Shown here one piece after another: positions 14,545 to 16,853 of a stretch of DNA of 16,853 bases. The DNA lies in NCBI GenBank assembly GCA_035544835.1, contig DASZZV010000369.1:1-16853 (forward strand), read 5' to 3'. The notes under the pieces are model-generated. The model had not been told where the DNA came from and ran no database searches. It was given only the letters and a program-made list of their open reading frames with translations. The first letter of the stretch is position 1. Every line of letters begins with the position of its first letter. The translations under genes were made by a program, and so were the position numbers. This DNA comes from DASZZV01 sp035544835 (GTDB taxonomy: Bacteria > Acidobacteriota > Thermoanaerobaculia > Gp7-AA8).

Positions 14545-15531
14545 ATGAAATATAGACAACTCGGTAAGACCAGCATTACCGTCAGCGAGATCGGATTCGG
14601 CGGTTGGCCGATTGGCGGCGCCATGGAAGCCTCGGGCGTTCCCATCGGGTGGGGCAAGACCTCCGACGACCAGTCGCTGGCGGCGGTCCGCCGGGCCCGC
14701 GAGCTCGGCGTCACCTTCTTCGATACCGCCGACATCTACGGCCACGGGCGAAGCGAGTCGCTCATCGGCCTCGCTCTCTCTCGTCACCGCAAAAACGTGG
14801 TCATCGCCACCAAGGTCGGCAATATCCGCACTTCGGCCGGCGAGCACCGGAAAGACTTCACCAAGCAGCACATCTTCCACGCTGTCGACGGCTCGCTCAA
14901 GCGGCTTCGCACCGATTACGTCGATCTCTATCAGATCCACAACCCCGGCCTGGCCGAGCTTCGAAAAGAGGAGATCCAGGAAGCGATGGAGATGCTGCAG
15001 TCCTGGGGCAAGATCCGTTTCTGGGGCGTCTCGATCTCCACTCCCGAGGAGGGGATGGAGATCATGGAGCGGGGCTGGGGTTACACCTTTCAGGTGCTCT
15101 ACAACGTGCTCAACCAGGCCCCGGCCGCAGAGCTCTTTCCGAAGGCAAAGGAGAAGGGCTACGGAATCATCGCCCGCGTTCCGCTTGCTTCGGGGCTACT
15201 CACCGGGAAGTTCCGCGCCGACTCGGTCTTCGCCGCCGACGACATCCGGCAGAACTTTCTCACGCGCCGTCGTCTCGAGGAAGTCATCGAGAAAATCGAC
15301 GAGGTAAAGGGAATCGTGGGCGGCGCGACGCGAACCCTGGCCGAAGCGGCCCTCAGCTTCGTCCTCGCTGAGGACGCGGTGTCGACCGTGATCCCGGGGG
15401 CCAAGTCGGCGCATCAGGTCGAGATTAACGTGGGCGCTTCAGAGGCCGAGCTACCAGCGGCCATCGTGGACCGATTGCGCGAACGGTTGAAGGACTACAA
15501 CTTCTATTTGAAGCACTCGATCCGGGTGTGA
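14545..15531 (+). CDS. Aldo/keto reductase
   Basis: This is a 328-residue NADPH-type aldo/keto reductase with the (beta/alpha)8 fold. The catalytic tetrad is present: D60, Y65 (FFDTADIYGHGRSE), K90 (VIATKVGN) and H132 (DLYQIHNPG). The C-terminal cofactor region includes STVIPGAKSAHQVE. It starts MKYRQLGKTSITVSEIGFGG, the usual N-terminus. Physiological substrate is unknown. It has its own AT-rich promoter region and is probably transcribed apart from serA. It ends 39 bases from the convergent DUF433 gene. Confidence 0.93.
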   Translation: MKYRQLGKTSITVSEIGFGGWPIGGAMEASGVPIGWGKTSDDQSLAAVRRARELGVTFFDTADIYGHGRSESLIGLALSRHRKNVVIATKVGNIRTSAGEHRKDFTKQHIFHAVDGSLKRLRTDYVDLYQIHNPGLAELRKEEIQEAMEMLQSWGKIRFWGVSISTPEEGMEIMERGWGYTFQVLYNVLNQAPAAELFPKAKEKGYGIIARVPLASGLLTGKFRADSVFAADDIRQNFLTRRRLEEVIEKIDEVKGIVGGATRTLAEAALSFVLAEDAVSTVIPGAKSAHQVEINVGASEAELPAAIVDRLRERLKDYNFYLKHSIRV

Positions 15532-15570
15532 TGGCGCCTTCCATGAACCCCCAGTATTGGCGCGGAAACT

Positions 15571-15801
15571 TCACTTCGGTTCGATCGCTGGGAGCTGGCG
15601 CTCACGCAGCGCTTCAGCGGCGAAGCGAAGCGACTCGCGGACATCCTCGCCCTCGAGGTCGGGGTAGTCATGAAGGATGTCCGCTTCGGTGGCGCCTTCG
15701 GCCAACATGCCTACAACCGTGGCGACGGGAATGCGCAGACCACGAATGCAAGGCATCCCGCCCATTTTTTCCGGCTCGACAGTGATCCGCGGGTAGCTCA
15801 T
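15571..15801 (-). CDS. DUF433 family antitoxin-like protein, no partner beside it
   Basis: This 76-residue protein fits DUF433: an N-terminal ITVEPEKMGGMPCIRGLRIPV block at about 6-26, then MLAEGATEADILHDYPDLEGEDVRESLRFAAE. DUF433 proteins usually carry a small helix-turn-helix-like fold and act as antitoxins for a DUF5615 PIN-like toxin encoded just downstream. Here only 39 bases separate its stop from the end of the aldo/keto reductase gene on the other strand, so no toxin fits. It may be an orphan or the remnant of a pair. The start lacks a clear Shine-Dalgarno site. Confidence 0.82.
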   Translation of the reverse strand: MSYPRITVEPEKMGGMPCIRGLRIPVATVVGMLAEGATEADILHDYPDLEGEDVRESLRFAAEALRERQLPAIEPK

Positions 15802-15901
15802 ACGAATAGGATAACGATGGGACGCGCTGCCGTCTTCTCCTTTTCGCTGCCGGGGCGTTCACTTACGACGTTTATCTCGACAAGGCGATCCAAGGACTCG
15901 C

Positions 15902-15930
15902 TTGACACGGTAGCCACCAGGGGCTACTTT
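15902..15930 (+). promoter_or_regulatory. Promoter with operator-like inverted repeat of the toxin-antitoxin pair
   Basis: TTGACA (15902-15907) is a perfect -35 box. TACTTT (15925-15930), 17 bases on, is a weak -10 (three of six). Between and across them GTAGCC (15910-15915) and GGCTAC (15922-15927) form a perfect 6-bp inverted repeat. Antitoxin repressors of this kind bind such sites, so autoregulation is likely. Expected transcript start is at about the antitoxin ATG at 15937, suggesting a leaderless message. Confidence 0.6.
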
Positions 15931-15936
15931 CGCGGA

Positions 15937-16224
15937 ATGCGATCAGTCGGGATTAAGGTCCTGAAAAACAAGCTGAGCGAATACATCCGAATCGCCTCAC
16001 AAGGAGAGACCGTGCTCGTCACCGACCGCGATCGGGTCGTCGCCGAAATCACGTCCCCTCAGAGTGGTCGAGGCGAAACCGTGAGCGACGCCGTGTTGGC
16101 TGAGGCCGTCCGGAAGGGATGGATCACGCCACCGCTGCATCGCCGGACGGCCATGCCGAGGCAACCTGTGGCGCGGCTTCGCGAGATCATGAAGCAATTA
16201 GCAGACGAGCGCGAGGAGAGATGA
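15937..16224 (+). CDS. Phd/YefM (VapB-like) antitoxin
   Basis: This is a 95-residue antitoxin of the Phd/YefM type: MRSVGIKVLKNKLSEYIRIA, then the typical GETVLVTDRDRVVAEI strand-turn region, and a basic, probably disordered C-terminus that would wrap the toxin. The start at 15937 is chosen because family homology begins there; the upstream open frame (from 15670) is unrelated and overlaps the DUF433 gene on the other strand. The promoter inverted repeat just upstream fits autoregulation. Its stop overlaps the toxin start by ATGA. Confidence 0.9.
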   Translation: MRSVGIKVLKNKLSEYIRIASQGETVLVTDRDRVVAEITSPQSGRGETVSDAVLAEAVRKGWITPPLHRRTAMPRQPVARLREIMKQLADEREER

Positions 16225-16607
16225 TCTACCTCGATACCTCGGTCGCTCTGGCGCAATTGCTGGCTGAAGACCGCTATCCTCCCGAAGATTTCTGGGAGCG
16301 GGAGCTGGTCACGAGCCGCCTTCTGGAGTACGAGCTCTGGAATGCAATCCATCGCCGCGGACTCGAGAAGTCTCACGGTGATGCCGCGCGCCGGATCGTC
16401 GAGTCACTGGCCATCGCCGAGCTGTCACGCCAGGTGCTTCAGAGAGCGACGGAACCCTTTCCGTCGCCGGTCAGAACACTCGATGCACTTCATCTTGCAA
16501 CCCTGCTCTTCCTGCAGGACCAGGGGCTCGAAATGGAGCTCGCCTCGTACGACCAGAGACTGATCAGCGCGGCGGATGCTCTCGACATTCCGCAGGTCGA
16601 TTGCTAG
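16221..16607 (+). CDS. PIN-domain toxin (VapC-like ribonuclease)
   Basis: This is a 128-residue PIN-domain protein, the expected toxin partner, probably a Mg2+-dependent RNase. Acidic active-site residues are D5 (MIYLDTSVAL), E38 (LLEYELWNAI), D88 (TLDALHLAT) and D111 (SYDQRL), so the site looks intact. GAGGAG at 16213-16218 serves as Shine-Dalgarno site and ATGA couples it to the antitoxin. RNA target is unknown. The pair sits directly beside the right-end repeat. Confidence 0.92.
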   Translation: MIYLDTSVALAQLLAEDRYPPEDFWERELVTSRLLEYELWNAIHRRGLEKSHGDAARRIVESLAIAELSRQVLQRATEPFPSPVRTLDALHLATLLFLQDQGLEMELASYDQRLISAADALDIPQVDC

Positions 16608-16631
16608 CCCGAATCTGCTCGGGTTCCCTGG

Positions 16632-16853
16632 TGTCATCCCGAGCCACAGCGAGGGATCTGGGTGGGGGCCCTTCCATCCTGATGCTCGCGAACGTTTTCG
16701 ATTGCCAAGGGCGTAAGGCCCCCGCCCAGATCCCTCGCTGCGGCTTCTAAGAAACTCCCAGTATTTAGGCCGCTTTGCGGAGGTGTCATCCCGAGCGTCG
16801 AGCGAGGGATCTGGGCGGGGGACTCGACCCTTCGGCGCCTCGCACAATCGTAA
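16632..16853. repeat. Dispersed repeat, right copy (inverted relative to left end)
   Basis: This is the reverse complement of 1-222: identical over 16713-16853 and about 85% identical over 16632-16712. It contains the same three sub-units around the GTCATCCCGAGC and GAGGGATCTGGG motifs. It carries no gene. The window ends exactly at the matching base of the left end. Confidence 0.85.

Noticed and set aside
15571..16607. New defence island built from DUF433 and the PIN pair
   Set aside because: Both are known toxin-antitoxin families, on opposite strands, with no further defence gene in the window.
16608..16623. Rho-independent terminator after the PIN toxin
   Set aside because: CCCGA/TCGGG forms only a five-base-pair stem and no T-run follows.
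1..16853. Whole window as a transposon or linear element with terminal inverted repeats
   Set aside because: No transposase, integrase or replication protein of a mobile element is present; the content is housekeeping, and the perfect match stops at 141 bp, a typical assembler k-mer size.

Overview
The window reads as a chromosomal contig from an uncultured bacterium, most likely an acidobacterium (Acidobacteriota). The clues are a secreted von Willebrand A protein of the type common in that phylum, a MglB/MglA pair of the Myxococcus type, high G+C coding sequence with AT-rich promoter spots, and many short palindromic dispersed repeats between genes. The phylum is inferred from protein families; no rRNA or tRNA gene was seen.

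Layout, left to right. 1-312: dispersed repeat and an AT-rich leader, no gene. 313-2990 (+): DNA replication/repair cluster dnaX-ybaB-recR, with a 125-bp nested-palindrome element inserted between ybaB and recR. 2991-3250: a second, different nested-palindrome element and the mglB leader. 3251-4377 (+): mglB-mglA, a small-GTPase polarity module. 4498-6922 (+): a YvcK/GlmR-type protein overlapping glmU, both tied to UDP-GlcNAc. 6941-9740 (-): a phosphotransferase-fold protein and a secreted VWA protein. 9809-14468 (+): mobB-gph, then a second copy of the 125-bp element, then serB, a class V aminotransferase and serA, joined by ATGA overlaps; these three can form a complete phosphorylated serine pathway. 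14545-15531 (+): aldo/keto reductase behind a palindrome-rich AT-rich promoter region. 15571-15801 (-): a lone DUF433 antitoxin-like gene. 15937-16607 (+): a Phd/VapB-PIN toxin-antitoxin pair with an operator-like promoter. 16632-16853: the left-end repeat again, inverted.

The genes are mostly housekeeping. The more unusual content lies between them: two families of nested palindromic elements, candidate leaderless promoters overlapping palindromes, and a terminal inverted repeat that is perfect for exactly 141 bp and then only about 85% identical. The last looks like an assembly break at a dispersed repeat rather than the ends of a mobile element. I did not find a convincing new multi-gene system.
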